Positions 1 to 7,036 of a DNA stretch of 11,993 nucleotides are shown piece by piece. The stretch is from contig CACXDE010000085.1 in the NCBI GenBank assembly GCA_902766305.1, forward strand, positions 1 to 11,993, in the 5' to 3' direction. How positions within the stretch are numbered: the first letter of the stretch is position 1; every line of letters begins with the position of its first letter. The DNA comes from an uncultured Ruminococcus sp. (GTDB lineage Bacteria; Bacillota; Clostridia; Oscillospirales; Acutalibacteraceae). Under the pieces are notes generated by a model. It was not told the DNA's origin and searched no databases. It saw only the letters and a program-made list of their open reading frames with translations. The translations under genes were made by a program, and so were the position numbers.

Positions 1-1143
1 AGAGCAGTATTTATTATCCGCATTGTTTTCTGTACCGCATCTGCTGCATACAATTGAACTGCGGTTTACAGACAGCGGCATGGAAGTATTGTCCGGCTCA
101 GCAGATGTATTATCACCCTGATTTTCTGAATAGCTGTTATCACCGGGGAATGATACCTTTTCAAATTCTTGTGACGACACAGGAGAAGGAGCTGATTCAG
201 AAGAAGCATTCTGCGGTGAATAATAGTAACTGCCATAATAATCAGCGGCACGGGAGTCGGCATTCATAAAAAGATTTGTACCAGCGGTACTGAACGACTT
301 CTGAGCTGCGCTTACAGCAGCAGTATATTGTTTAGCCAAAAGAGTGCCGGAAAGTACGGCTGTCACACTTGAAAAATAAAATGCTGCAAACATTATCTTA
401 GCAATGGGCATAGAATCCACTATAACATATCTCAGCGATGTATTGAAAGTACTGTCCGACTCAAACAATCCGTTTTTAAAACCTGAAATAAAATAATACG
501 TGGTTATACCGAGAAGAACGAATGAATAGATGACAGATATTACCATAAATACTTTACCGAAACGTGCCTCAAGCTTTTTGCACTGAATGGTAGCTATTAC
601 CGAACTGCAAAAAACTATGCCTGCGCCTGCCCATAAAGCTCCAAAAAGCACCGGCAGACCTAAAAGCAGTATTGAAGACATGATTTTTCCGGTATCCGGA
701 TTCAGAGTCATAAGCTGATCCGTAACAGGAGAAACAATTGATCCGAAAATACTGAAGGTTGACGAAACCGCTGTTATTATCAGAAATATTCTGATAATAT
801 TAAAAGGCAGAGCAGTCAGCTCATATTCCTTCGACCGTATAACTACCCACAAAATAACAAACGCTATAAGGGGAAAAAACAATACCAAAGAGTACAGTAT
901 CTGAAGAACACCCTCTCCTGCACCCATGAATGTATTCATTTCTTCTTCAGCCTGAGTTGAAAGAACAGAGCTTATCGACTTTATATTTAAAAAACAGGCT
1001 GCGCCGAATATCATAGAAACAAGCAGCACCGTCATTGCGATAACAGCTGCGCCAACCGGCTTTGATGACAATGACTTTTTTATGAACCTTGGGTTGTCGG
1101 CAAACGGGTTCATCTGCGGCATAAACATAAAGGTATTATTCAT
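1..1143 (-). CDS. Multi-pass membrane protein with C-terminal zinc ribbon (partial, 3' end outside window)
   Basis: The reading frame is open from an ATG at 1143 to the window edge, giving 381 residues without a stop. A good ribosome binding site (AGGAGG, 6 bases before the ATG) decides the start. Six hydrophobic stretches are visible at about residues 28-51, 82-101, 115-135, 155-181, 198-221 and 246-270. They are followed by a low-complexity, Ser/Asn/Tyr-rich linker (about 282-360). The last visible residues, C366-S-R-C369-G and then N-K-Y-C380, look like the first three ligands of a short zinc ribbon of the CxxC-x(n)-CxxC type; the fourth ligand would lie just outside. Zinc ribbons attached to membrane domains are common in Firmicutes, but the function here is unknown. 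The gene lies 78 bases downstream of the 39-residue peptide gene on the same strand and may share its promoter. It could be a transporter-like or sensor protein; the sequence does not decide. Confidence 0.85.
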   Translation of the reverse strand, partial: MNNTFMFMPQMNPFADNPRFIKKSLSSKPVGAAVIAMTVLLVSMIFGAACFLNIKSISSVLSTQAEEEMNTFMGAGEGVLQILYSLVLFFPLIAFVILWVVIRSKEYELTALPFNIIRIFLIITAVSSTFSIFGSIVSPVTDQLMTLNPDTGKIMSSILLLGLPVLFGALWAGAGIVFCSSVIATIQCKKLEARFGKVFMVISVIYSFVLLGITTYYFISGFKNGLFESDSTFNTSLRYVIVDSMPIAKIMFAAFYFSSVTAVLSGTLLAKQYTAAVSAAQKSFSTAGTNLFMNADSRAADYYGSYYYSPQNASSESAPSPVSSQEFEKVSFPGDNSYSENQGDNTSAEPDNTSMPLSVNRSSIVCSRCGTENNADNKYCS

Positions 1144-1193
1144 TACAAACCTCCTGATTACAATAATCTAAAAAAATACGTTTTACAGCCAAA

Positions 1194-1213
1194 CGGCGAC
1201 CGACTGATCGCCG
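1194..1213 (-). other. Small hairpin between peptide gene and membrane-protein gene
   Basis: A perfect 6-bp stem (CGGCGA/TCGCCG, arms 1208-1213 and 1194-1199 as read leftward) with an 8-base loop follows the peptide stop codon by about 8 bases. A run of seven T residues comes only about 20 bases later, so it is at best a weak terminator or attenuator. It could let the abundant peptide message partly terminate before the membrane-protein gene. This is inference. Confidence 0.3.
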
Positions 1214-1221
1214 GCCGCCGG

Positions 1222-1341
1222 TCAAGACGGTATTATTGTTTCCGTTTCATCCTTACTTGAATCACCGCCGCTTGTTGTTATAACATCCTCAGCGTCAAAG
1301 ATGAGTACTTCTATCTCTGCCCTTGTGTATGAATTGTTCAT
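1222..1341 (-). CDS. Small acidic peptide, 39 residues, function unknown
   Basis: This short gene reads from an ATG at 1341 to a TGA at 1222-1224. The start is set by a very strong ribosome binding site (CGGAGGTG, 7 bases before the ATG). About 85 bases upstream of the ATG is a near-perfect sigma-A promoter. The peptide begins MNNSYTRAEIEV, contains the core EVLIFDAEDVITTSGG (residues 11-26) and ends in a Ser/Thr/acidic tail with PS at the C terminus. It has nine acidic and two basic residues, no cysteine, no signal peptide and no membrane segment. From memory, short peptides with a 'PEIEVxxFxAEDVITTSG'-like core recur in gut Clostridia, often annotated as hypothetical; I know of no assigned function. 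A secreted or modified peptide precursor is possible, but no maturation enzyme is visible nearby. The promoter, ribosome binding site and clean reading frame together make a real gene likely. Confidence 0.75.
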   Translation of the reverse strand: MNNSYTRAEIEVLIFDAEDVITTSGGDSSKDETETIIPS

Positions 1342-1434
1342 TTCATTCACCTCCGTCTAACAATCAACCATATCTTCTATACATTACCAAGCTCTGCAAA
1401 GCCTGAAAAATAATTTCCAGACATCCTGCGTATA

Positions 1435-1463
1435 ATTATATCAGATTTTTCCGCACATTTCAA
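1435..1463 (-). promoter_or_regulatory. Sigma-A promoter for the 39-residue peptide gene
   Basis: Read leftward: -35 box TTGAAA (1463-1458), a spacer of exactly 17 bases, then a consensus -10 box TATAAT (1440-1435) preceded by TGA. It lies between the end of the PBP gene and the peptide gene, so the peptide (and probably the membrane protein after it) is a separate transcription unit from the cell-wall cluster. The predicted leader is about 85 bases. Confidence 0.8.
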
Positions 1464-1499
1464 TACTATTCGCACTCAAAATTACCAATATAATGAAAT

Positions 1500-2888
1500 T
1501 TAGTTTTTATCCGATTCAACAGCAGCCTGTAACATCGCAGCGGCAACCGGTATAGCCGCCCTGTATCCGGAATTGCCGTGTTCCACGATAACAGCAAAAG
1601 CATACGGATATTCATCGTCCATAGAATAGCCCGTTACCCATCCATGAGCGTCCTCACCGCTACTGCTGACCTCTGCTGTTCCGGTCTTTGCGCATATTTT
1701 CAGGTTTGTTCCGAAAACCCACTCTCCATAGCTTTCCTCAACACAAGCTCTCATCATTTCAGAAATGCGGTCTGCTATATCCCCGCTCATCATCTGCTTG
1801 GCTTTTTCTGATTTTTTATCAGCGGAAGGAACACCGAACTGCCCCGAAATATTCTTTACAAACATAGGCTTCATGGGTGTACCGCCTGAAGCAACAGCGG
1901 CAGATATAACAGCCATATTTATAGGCGTTTCCAACACTTTATACTGACCAACACCCGACCAGCCCAGTTCATTTACGCTTGCCTTAGAGACATCATAACT
2001 GCTTTTACCGATATTAATACCATCCCACTTATAGCTTCCGTTAAAGCCCATCTTCTCTGCCTGTTCTGTCATATGCTTTTTTCCCACATCAACAGCAACA
2101 TTTGCAAAAAATATATTGCATGATGTTTTCATTGCTTCCTTAAGATTAACATGACCGTTTGGCTCATAACAGGTAACAGGCTTTCCGCCCAGTTCATCAT
2201 AACCATTGCAGTCATATTCAAAGGAGTCTATATCGCTTTTGTATTGAAGCGCCGCCGCCGCTGTAACAATCTTGAATGTAGATCCGGGCGGATAGGCTGC
2301 GGACAAAGCCCTGTTAATATATGCGCCGTCATATGCGTCATTTGTTTCTATATCCTCCGGAACGTTCATAGGATCATACGTTGGTGTGCTTGCAAGACAG
2401 AGAGTCTCACCCGTCTTATAATTGTAAAGAACAGCCGCGCCCTTATTATACCCCAGCGCTTCATATGCCGCCTTCTGCACCTTGCTGTCAATTGTAAGAG
2501 TTATATTCCTTCCGCTTTTATACTGCTCCGGAAGTCCCAGACCAAAAATGAAATTATACCCGGAAAGATCGGAACGGTAAACAGTCTGAATTGCCGTTGA
2601 GTTATTTACAGTGCTGTCCCCCACAACCGGAAGACAGGCGCACCTTGTTGAATAATCTTCATTGTACAGTCTCTGTCCGTTTTCTGTATACGCAAGGACA
2701 ACACCGTTCCTGTCAAGAACAGATCCGGCAAGCTCTATACCTTCGTTATCCGAGAGATGCCAGTTTGTAGGCATAGACGCCCACTCTGCCGAATGAATTA
2801 CAAGGTTGAACACAAAATATGCTATTCCCACAAAAAAGGCTATTGTCAGCAGCAGTACGGGGAAAGCTCTTGTTCTTGTTTTTTTCAT
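1500..2888 (-). CDS. pbpA: Class B penicillin-binding protein (D,D-transpeptidase), PbpA/FtsI-like
   Basis: This is a membrane-anchored peptidoglycan crosslinking enzyme of 462 residues. It has a short cytoplasmic N terminus and one membrane segment (about 9-32). A short N-terminal region carries a degenerate form of the RGxIxDRNG motif (AGSVLDRNG, 54-62). The transpeptidase domain spans about 145-455. All three catalytic motifs are present: STFK (S203 acyl-acceptor, K206), SCN (256-258) and KTG (401-403). The large N-terminal pedestal of FtsI/PBP2 and C-terminal PASTA domains are absent, so its size and layout fit the compact PbpA type of Actinobacteria and Clostridia (about 490 residues), which partners RodA. 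The start has a GGAGG site 5 bases before the ATG. The gene begins 30 bases after the FHA-RodA stop and is surely co-transcribed with it, giving a glycosyltransferase-transpeptidase pair. The beta-lactam target role is family knowledge; an elongation rather than division role is inferred from the partner. Confidence 0.93.
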   Translation of the reverse strand: MKKTRTRAFPVLLLTIAFFVGIAYFVFNLVIHSAEWASMPTNWHLSDNEGIELAGSVLDRNGVVLAYTENGQRLYNEDYSTRCACLPVVGDSTVNNSTAIQTVYRSDLSGYNFIFGLGLPEQYKSGRNITLTIDSKVQKAAYEALGYNKGAAVLYNYKTGETLCLASTPTYDPMNVPEDIETNDAYDGAYINRALSAAYPPGSTFKIVTAAAALQYKSDIDSFEYDCNGYDELGGKPVTCYEPNGHVNLKEAMKTSCNIFFANVAVDVGKKHMTEQAEKMGFNGSYKWDGINIGKSSYDVSKASVNELGWSGVGQYKVLETPINMAVISAAVASGGTPMKPMFVKNISGQFGVPSADKKSEKAKQMMSGDIADRISEMMRACVEESYGEWVFGTNLKICAKTGTAEVSSSGEDAHGWVTGYSMDDEYPYAFAVIVEHGNSGYRAAIPVAAAMLQAAVESDKN

Positions 2889-2918
2889 AGCTGCCTCCTT
2901 GATTGTTAATTTTTCCTA

Positions 2919-4622
2919 TCATGTTTCAACAGCAGTATTGGAGGTTTTATTTTCCTTTTCCGGCTTTTTTGATTTTTTATGCCTGTGAAGGTATGTCCTC
3001 TCATCCGCAGCCTTTATAAAAGCCAAAAGCCCCCAGCATGATACCATACTGCTGCCGCCGTAGCTTACAAAGGGCAGTGTAACACCTGTAAGCGGAAGAA
3101 TATCAGTCACTCCGAAGATATTCAGCGCCGACTGGAATACAAGAAGTCCGGCTGCCGAGCAGGCTGCTATTGAATAGAAGGTCGAGCGGCTTCTTGTTGT
3201 AACACCTCTTGCATACAGCATAAGACCGCCTATAACACCGGCTATTATAACAGGAATTATAAGACCTATCTCCTCACACATAAGGCAGAAAACAAGGTCG
3301 TTTTCCGATGCAAACAGATTTTGCAGATAGCCCTTTGACAGACCCAGTCCGAACAGACCGCCGCTTGCGGAATAGATAAGAGAATTTACCTGCTGATAGC
3401 CTGTAGAATCCGCATAATCCCATACGTGTCCCCATACGGCAAATCTGTCTGCTATATACGGCTTAACGGAAAGCATTATTACTACCCCCAGTATAGCCGC
3501 TGTAACAGCAAGTATAACAGTCTTTATATCTCCGGAACGCATGAACGATATAATAAGAAATGTCACAAAGCATATGACAGCTGTGCCGAAGTCGCTCATA
3601 AGCACTAAAAGCCCGACGCTTATCGCTGACACAATAATAAATTCTGTCAGACTCTTTTTTGTTTGCAGAACGTCAAGAGTAGATGCGCCGACAAATATAT
3701 AGGCAATTTTCGCTATTTCCGAAGGCTGTATCGTAATAGGTCCGAGGACTATCCAGTTTTTAGCACCGTGAAGCTCCTTTCCTAAAACCAGGGACGAGGC
3801 AAGCAGAAGTATCGCCCCGACTGAAATAATTATATGCCATTTCATTACCCTGTCAGGTATCTCAATAAACCATATCATAAATGAATATATCACCATTCCG
3901 ATAATAGTAGCCGCCAACTGCACATAAGCCTGATGTGTATCAGTATTATGCGTTGCCGCAAGCATTATTCCAGTTCCCGATAACAGGAATGCAAGGGCTT
4001 CAAGCTCAAAATCACGTCTTTTAAAAATATTATATGATAAGGCATAGGATATAAACATGAATGCAATAAATCCCATCGCCGGAACAAGCGCAAAAGTGTT
4101 TCCCATATTGATAACAGCCTGTAAAAGCATCATCATTACGTATATTGATATAAGTCCGAGTATAACAGGTCCGGGTATTCTTTTGTTTTCTTTTGTGCTT
4201 CCGGGACGGTTTGCGGCAGTAAGACTTCTTCTCAGAACAAGCCTTGTATCGCCTATATTAATGATATCACCTATCGCAAGGGCGCACCTGCCGACCGTTT
4301 CTTCTCCGTTCACAAGGACTCCTGATTTTGAGCCTGTATCAGTAATGAACCATCCATCCTTGCGTCTGAGCAGAACAGCATGATCCTTTGAAACTGCCGG
4401 ATCATTTATAACAATATCCGAACCTTTGCTCCTGCCTATTGAGTTTTCCCAAAACAGGACAGGATAAGATACCTTCCTGCTGTCGTCATCCAACACCACA
4501 AGGGCGTGTTCTTCCCGTCTTCCTCCTCTGAGCGAGGAAAAACAAAGTATAACAATTATCAGTGCCATGACAGGTTCAGCCACTCTCAACAGAAACGATA
4601 CGATCACTCCGATATTTTCCAT
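2919..4622 (-). CDS. rodA: FHA domain fused to RodA/FtsW-type (SEDS) peptidoglycan glycosyltransferase
   Basis: This 567-residue protein has an N-terminal membrane anchor (about 5-28). A forkhead-associated domain follows (about 55-130), with the phosphothreonine-binding signature GRS (63-65), SKDH (78-81) and the NG pair (105-106). After a linker comes a SEDS polymerase of about ten membrane segments (about 150-540). SEDS hallmarks include ITIQPSEIAKIAY (296-308), SDFGTAVI (343-350), NDLVF (441-445) and GVTLPFVSYGGSS (513-525). D442 aligns with the catalytic Asp of RodA's TDFIFA motif. SEDS proteins polymerise lipid II into glycan strands and need a class B PBP partner, which is the next gene. 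An FHA domain binds phosphothreonine, so a PASTA-kinase-type Ser/Thr kinase probably controls this protein; no such kinase gene is in the window. In Actinobacteria FHA and RodA are separate neighbouring genes, whereas here they are one polypeptide. The start ATG at 4622 has a modest AAGGGA site. RodA rather than FtsW is inferred from the PBP type. Confidence 0.92.
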   Translation of the reverse strand: MENIGVIVSFLLRVAEPVMALIIVILCFSSLRGGRREEHALVVLDDDSRKVSYPVLFWENSIGRSKGSDIVINDPAVSKDHAVLLRRKDGWFITDTGSKSGVLVNGEETVGRCALAIGDIINIGDTRLVLRRSLTAANRPGSTKENKRIPGPVILGLISIYVMMMLLQAVINMGNTFALVPAMGFIAFMFISYALSYNIFKRRDFELEALAFLLSGTGIMLAATHNTDTHQAYVQLAATIIGMVIYSFMIWFIEIPDRVMKWHIIISVGAILLLASSLVLGKELHGAKNWIVLGPITIQPSEIAKIAYIFVGASTLDVLQTKKSLTEFIIVSAISVGLLVLMSDFGTAVICFVTFLIISFMRSGDIKTVILAVTAAILGVVIMLSVKPYIADRFAVWGHVWDYADSTGYQQVNSLIYSASGGLFGLGLSKGYLQNLFASENDLVFCLMCEEIGLIIPVIIAGVIGGLMLYARGVTTRSRSTFYSIAACSAAGLLVFQSALNIFGVTDILPLTGVTLPFVSYGGSSMVSCWGLLAFIKAADERTYLHRHKKSKKPEKENKTSNTAVET

Positions 4623-4684
4623 TAGATCATCCCTTTTTTACACTGTCAGATACAATAAATATTAAAAATTCTCCTTTTTAAAGC

Positions 4685-4713
4685 AGCAGACACAGCCAAT
4701 GACCGTGTCTGCT
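4685..4713 (-). terminator. Hairpin after the foldase gene; weak terminator or processing site
   Basis: A perfect 9-bp stem (AGCAGACAC/GTGTCTGCT, arms 4685-4693 and 4705-4713) with an 11-base loop lies 11 bases past the end of the foldase gene and 63 bases before the FHA-RodA start. In the leftward direction the tail is only GCTTTAAAAA, a poor U tract. In the rightward direction it is followed by TTTTATAAT, but no rightward gene ends here. Partial read-through into the FHA-RodA gene is likely, since no clear promoter was found between them. Confidence 0.5.
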
Positions 4714-4723
4714 TTTATAATAA

Positions 4724-6358
4724 TTATTGATTTGCGAGGTTAGCGGCGCTCGACTCACTGCCTGATTCTTCTGTTTGTGTGATTTGCACCTTATTTATTA
4801 CCTCATCGTTAAAATCTATTTTTACTTTCGCCTTCAAAGCGTCATAATCTTCTGTGAGCTTCTGCTCTTTCAGCTTTGATTCCATTCTGATCTGCCAACT
4901 CTTAAGACCTGTTCCCACATAATACATAATATGATATCCATAATCTGTCTTAACTATGCCTGAATCGCCCTGCTTACGGTTTTTATCGAAAAGCCAGTCA
5001 TTGAACGTGGGTACCATCTGTCCTTCAACTACATTAGTATAAAGACCGCCGTTAGTATTTGAACCGGGGTCAGTACTATACTTATTTGCAAGCTCCGCAA
5101 ATTTAGCTTCCGTTGTATCCTTTTCAGTCCACTCATTATATACCTTAGTGGCGTAATCCTTCACCTGATTATCAGTAACAGAAGACTTATCCTCTGCAAG
5201 TCCGGCGCTTACAACGCTTGAAGAGTCTATAAGTATATGGCGGACGCTTCTTGTGAGAGATTCATCTCTGTATATAGGCTTGGTGACAAGCACTACCTCA
5301 AAGCCCTTTTCCGTTTCATTGACTTTTGTATCTCCGGCTTTTCTTGAAGCGTCAAAAATCCACTTGTTCGTATCAGTTGAATCATCATAACTGCTCTTAA
5401 GATGAGCGCAGGCCTCTACAGTATCATTTATAGAGGAATTGAGCTTATCCTCCGTCAGAGACTCCTCGCCTGAGGTTTCAACATGCACAAGCTCCGGATT
5501 ATCCTTAAGATATTTTGTCAGATAATCCTTAAACTCCTTTTCATCCTTACTGTTGGAAAGAGCGTTTGCATATTCTTTCAGTTCGTTCTTTGTTTTTTCA
5601 TCAACTGCTGTACTTGTTTCAGATGATTCAGAGGATTCCGAAGAAGCAAATGCAAAGGTATACAGATAGTAATCCGCTACCTGATAGCTTGTCTTGTTAT
5701 CGTTAAATTCCTTCTCATATTCCTCTTCAGTGTTCTTATATGATTCATAAAGCTGATTACGGTATTTCAGACCAAGAGTAGACATCTCCTGCATAGCTCT
5801 TACATCCTTTTGTGTTATACCGTCACCGTAAAGCTGTTTGAAATATTCGTCTACGGTCTTGCCTTCATCTTCTGCCATACTTTTGATCTGTTCAAAGCTG
5901 TCATCAAGAGTTTTAGTATCCTCCTCTGTCAGCTTAAGACCAGCCTGCTGGGCAGCTTCGGCAAATACCATTATCTGCGTGAAATACTCCTTGGTAGACG
6001 TTATGAAATAGTCCTTCCATGTAGTCTTTTCTTCCTCATTGTAATACTGTTCACTGAGATCCTTGCTGCTGTCTATAATCGCTGAACCGTATGTTCCTAT
6101 AAAGCTTGTATAGTTATAGTTATAGAAATACTGAAATTCATCAAAGGACAGAGAATAATGCTCAGATTTTACAGCAACATCATTTCCAAGATTACTGTCA
6201 GTGCCGTTACCGTCATTTTTCTGTGATGAGGTGTCTGCCTTTGAGTTTTCATTTTCTTTTCCCATAAAATCACAGCCGCTCATGGGAACAGTCAGAAGAA
6301 GAGTTCCCGCAGCCGCAATAGCAGCAATCCTCTTTGAAATTTTACTTTTATGTTTCAT
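4724..6358 (-). CDS. PrsA-like lipoprotein foldase with PpiC/parvulin peptidyl-prolyl isomerase domain
   Basis: This is a 544-residue exported lipoprotein that likely assists folding of secreted and cell-wall proteins at the outer face of the membrane. The N terminus has KHKSKISKR, a hydrophobic core and the lipobox MSGC (C29 lipidated), then a Ser/Asn/Asp-rich tether (about 32-60). Residues 63-225 resemble the SurA/PrsA N-terminal helical chaperone region. A canonical rotamase domain spans about 371-485, with RHILI (373-377), KYSTDPGS, NGGLY, PTFNDWLF and GDSGIVKTDYGYHIMY. A second, degenerate rotamase copy precedes it (about 225-365; see findings). The C terminus (526-544) is Gln/Ser/Glu-rich. 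The length is about twice that of Bacillus PrsA (about 290). The start has an AAGGAG site. It lies upstream of the cell-wall genes, which suits a role in folding PBPs, as known for PrsA. The domain is certain; PrsA orthology is not, so no symbol is given. Confidence 0.9.
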   Translation of the reverse strand: MKHKSKISKRIAAIAAAGTLLLTVPMSGCDFMGKENENSKADTSSQKNDGNGTDSNLGNDVAVKSEHYSLSFDEFQYFYNYNYTSFIGTYGSAIIDSSKDLSEQYYNEEEKTTWKDYFITSTKEYFTQIMVFAEAAQQAGLKLTEEDTKTLDDSFEQIKSMAEDEGKTVDEYFKQLYGDGITQKDVRAMQEMSTLGLKYRNQLYESYKNTEEEYEKEFNDNKTSYQVADYYLYTFAFASSESSESSETSTAVDEKTKNELKEYANALSNSKDEKEFKDYLTKYLKDNPELVHVETSGEESLTEDKLNSSINDTVEACAHLKSSYDDSTDTNKWIFDASRKAGDTKVNETEKGFEVVLVTKPIYRDESLTRSVRHILIDSSSVVSAGLAEDKSSVTDNQVKDYATKVYNEWTEKDTTEAKFAELANKYSTDPGSNTNGGLYTNVVEGQMVPTFNDWLFDKNRKQGDSGIVKTDYGYHIMYYVGTGLKSWQIRMESKLKEQKLTEDYDALKAKVKIDFNDEVINKVQITQTEESGSESSAANLANQ

Positions 6359-6513
6359 ACTTTTTGCTCCTTATGCCTTTTTTATACGGTTATTTTCTGC
6401 AAGTCAAGGAAACACTGAATAGATCCGGCTCTGAAACAGGATAACAGCCGCAAAGGGCATTTTTCACATATCAAAAAGCAAACATCAATTCAATCAGCTC
6501 TCCCCTTATCGTA

Positions 6514-6542
6514 AGTATAACACAATGTTTCTGAATTTGCAA
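6514..6542 (-). promoter_or_regulatory. Sigma-A promoter for the foldase and possibly the cell-wall cluster
   Basis: Read leftward: TTGCAA (6542-6537), a 17-base spacer, then TATACT (6519-6514). It implies a leader of about 150 bases before the ATG at 6358. A second candidate nearer the gene (TTGACT ... TATAAA, around 6404-6378) has only a 15-base spacer and would leave almost no leader. The -35 box lies next to the palindrome of repeat copy A, so that repeat forms the upstream border of this promoter. Confidence 0.6.
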
Positions 6543-6543
6543 G

Positions 6544-6684
6544 CCAGCGTGACGCTGGATCCTTAATTTGTGTTACAAAACTTCTATCGTAAGCGGTAAT
6601 TTCGTCCGTTCTCCCGAGCTATCTGCAAAACAAATTTACCAGCCATTTCTTTTAAACGACCGCCAACAGCTTCATAATATGCGA
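6544..6684. repeat. Palindrome-bearing intergenic repeat, copy A
   Basis: The unit starts with the interrupted palindrome CCAGCGTGACGCTGG (6544-6558; 6-bp stem, 3-base loop). After a 26-base spacer it carries a 68-base block (6585-6652) that recurs at 6770-6837 with about three mismatches. The trailing part (6653-6684) contains AAACGACCGCCAACAGC and runs to the next palindrome. No gene is evident in it. Two copies in one intergenic region suggest a dispersed element, but only a genome search can show that. Confidence 0.75.
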
Positions 6685-6837
6685 CCAGCGTGACGCTGGA
6701 CCCGCACCAGTCTTGCACCACTTTCTTTAAAATCATCGCTTTTATGAATCACGGGCAGTGCCATTCCGTTATCGTAAACGGTAATTACGTCCGTTCTCCC
6801 GAGCTATCTGCAAAACGAATTTACCAGCCATTTCTTT
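6685..6837. repeat. Palindrome-bearing intergenic repeat, copy B
   Basis: This is the second copy of the element. The identical 15-base palindrome is at 6685-6699 and the 68-base block at 6770-6837. The spacer between them is 70 bases here against 26 in copy A, so copy A looks internally deleted or copy B expanded. The 68-base block can be read as protein in the rightward frame (NYVRSPELSAK in B, NFVRSPELSAK in A), but there is no ribosome binding site and the frames do not make a convincing gene. Copy B ends where the Ig-like remnant begins. Confidence 0.75.
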
Positions 6838-6953
6838 CTTATTTCCATAAATCTGATCTGACCTTATCATCCGGAACATACAACATAAGGATCAATGTTA
6901 AGGACAGTTCTGATAAATGTATAATAAAAGATTTCACAGTAAAAGCTGAATAA
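6838..6953 (+). pseudogene. 3' remnant of an Ig-like repeat protein gene
   Basis: The last 27 codons before a TAA at 6951 (6870-6950) encode SGTYNIRINVKDSS and then KDFTVKAE. This matches the end of each C-terminal repeat in the 1361-residue protein downstream (for example GTYNVRINVKD and KDFTLTVK). DNA similarity is also clear, with GGAACATA, AATGT and AAGGACAG in the same order. There is no upstream coding sequence for the rest of such a protein; the frame runs back into repeat copy B at about 6838. It is best explained as the surviving tail of a lost paralogue or duplicate of the downstream gene. An ATG-initiated frame through the repeat (6690-6953) exists but has no ribosome binding site. 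Confidence 0.7.
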
Positions 6954-6981
6954 TATTGTATAAATTTGGCATATTTTTTCA

Positions 6982-7009
6982 TTGATTCAACAAATTTATG
7001 TGATATAAT
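6982..7009 (+). promoter_or_regulatory. Sigma-A promoter for the metallophosphoesterase gene
   Basis: The -35 box is TTGATT (6982-6987), the spacer 16 bases, and the -10 box a consensus TATAAT (7004-7009) preceded by TGA, an extended -10 element. The expected start site is near 7016, giving a leader of about 110 bases that contains the hairpin at 7037-7063. Confidence 0.75.
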
Positions 7010-7036
7010 ATTGTTGAGGAAATGCTGTTCGGGGGG

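Noticed and set aside
54..269. Short open frames on either strand near the left edge
   Set aside because: Both lie within the frame of the membrane protein with the zinc ribbon, which explains this stretch better and runs out of the window.
1222..1341. The small peptide as a lanthipeptide, sactipeptide or AgrD-type precursor
   Set aside because: It has no cysteine, and no modification enzyme, radical SAM protein or AgrB-like protease is visible in the window. It is left as function unknown.
6378..6404. A second promoter (TTGACT and TATAAA) close to the foldase start
   Set aside because: The spacer is 15 bases and the transcript would start almost at the ribosome binding site. The 17-base-spacer promoter at 6514-6542 is preferred.
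6544..6699. The two 15-base palindromes as terminal inverted repeats of an insertion sequence
   Set aside because: A palindrome is its own inverted repeat, so two copies prove nothing, and no transposase is encoded between or beside them.
6544..6840. The repeated blocks as a CRISPR array
   Set aside because: There are only two copies, the repeated block is 68 bases, the spacing is irregular, and there are no cas genes.
6690..6953. An 87-codon open frame starting in the palindrome of repeat copy B
   Set aside because: It lacks a ribosome binding site, begins inside a repeat that also occurs without a matching open frame in copy A, and only its tail resembles protein. It is treated as repeat plus pseudogene remnant.
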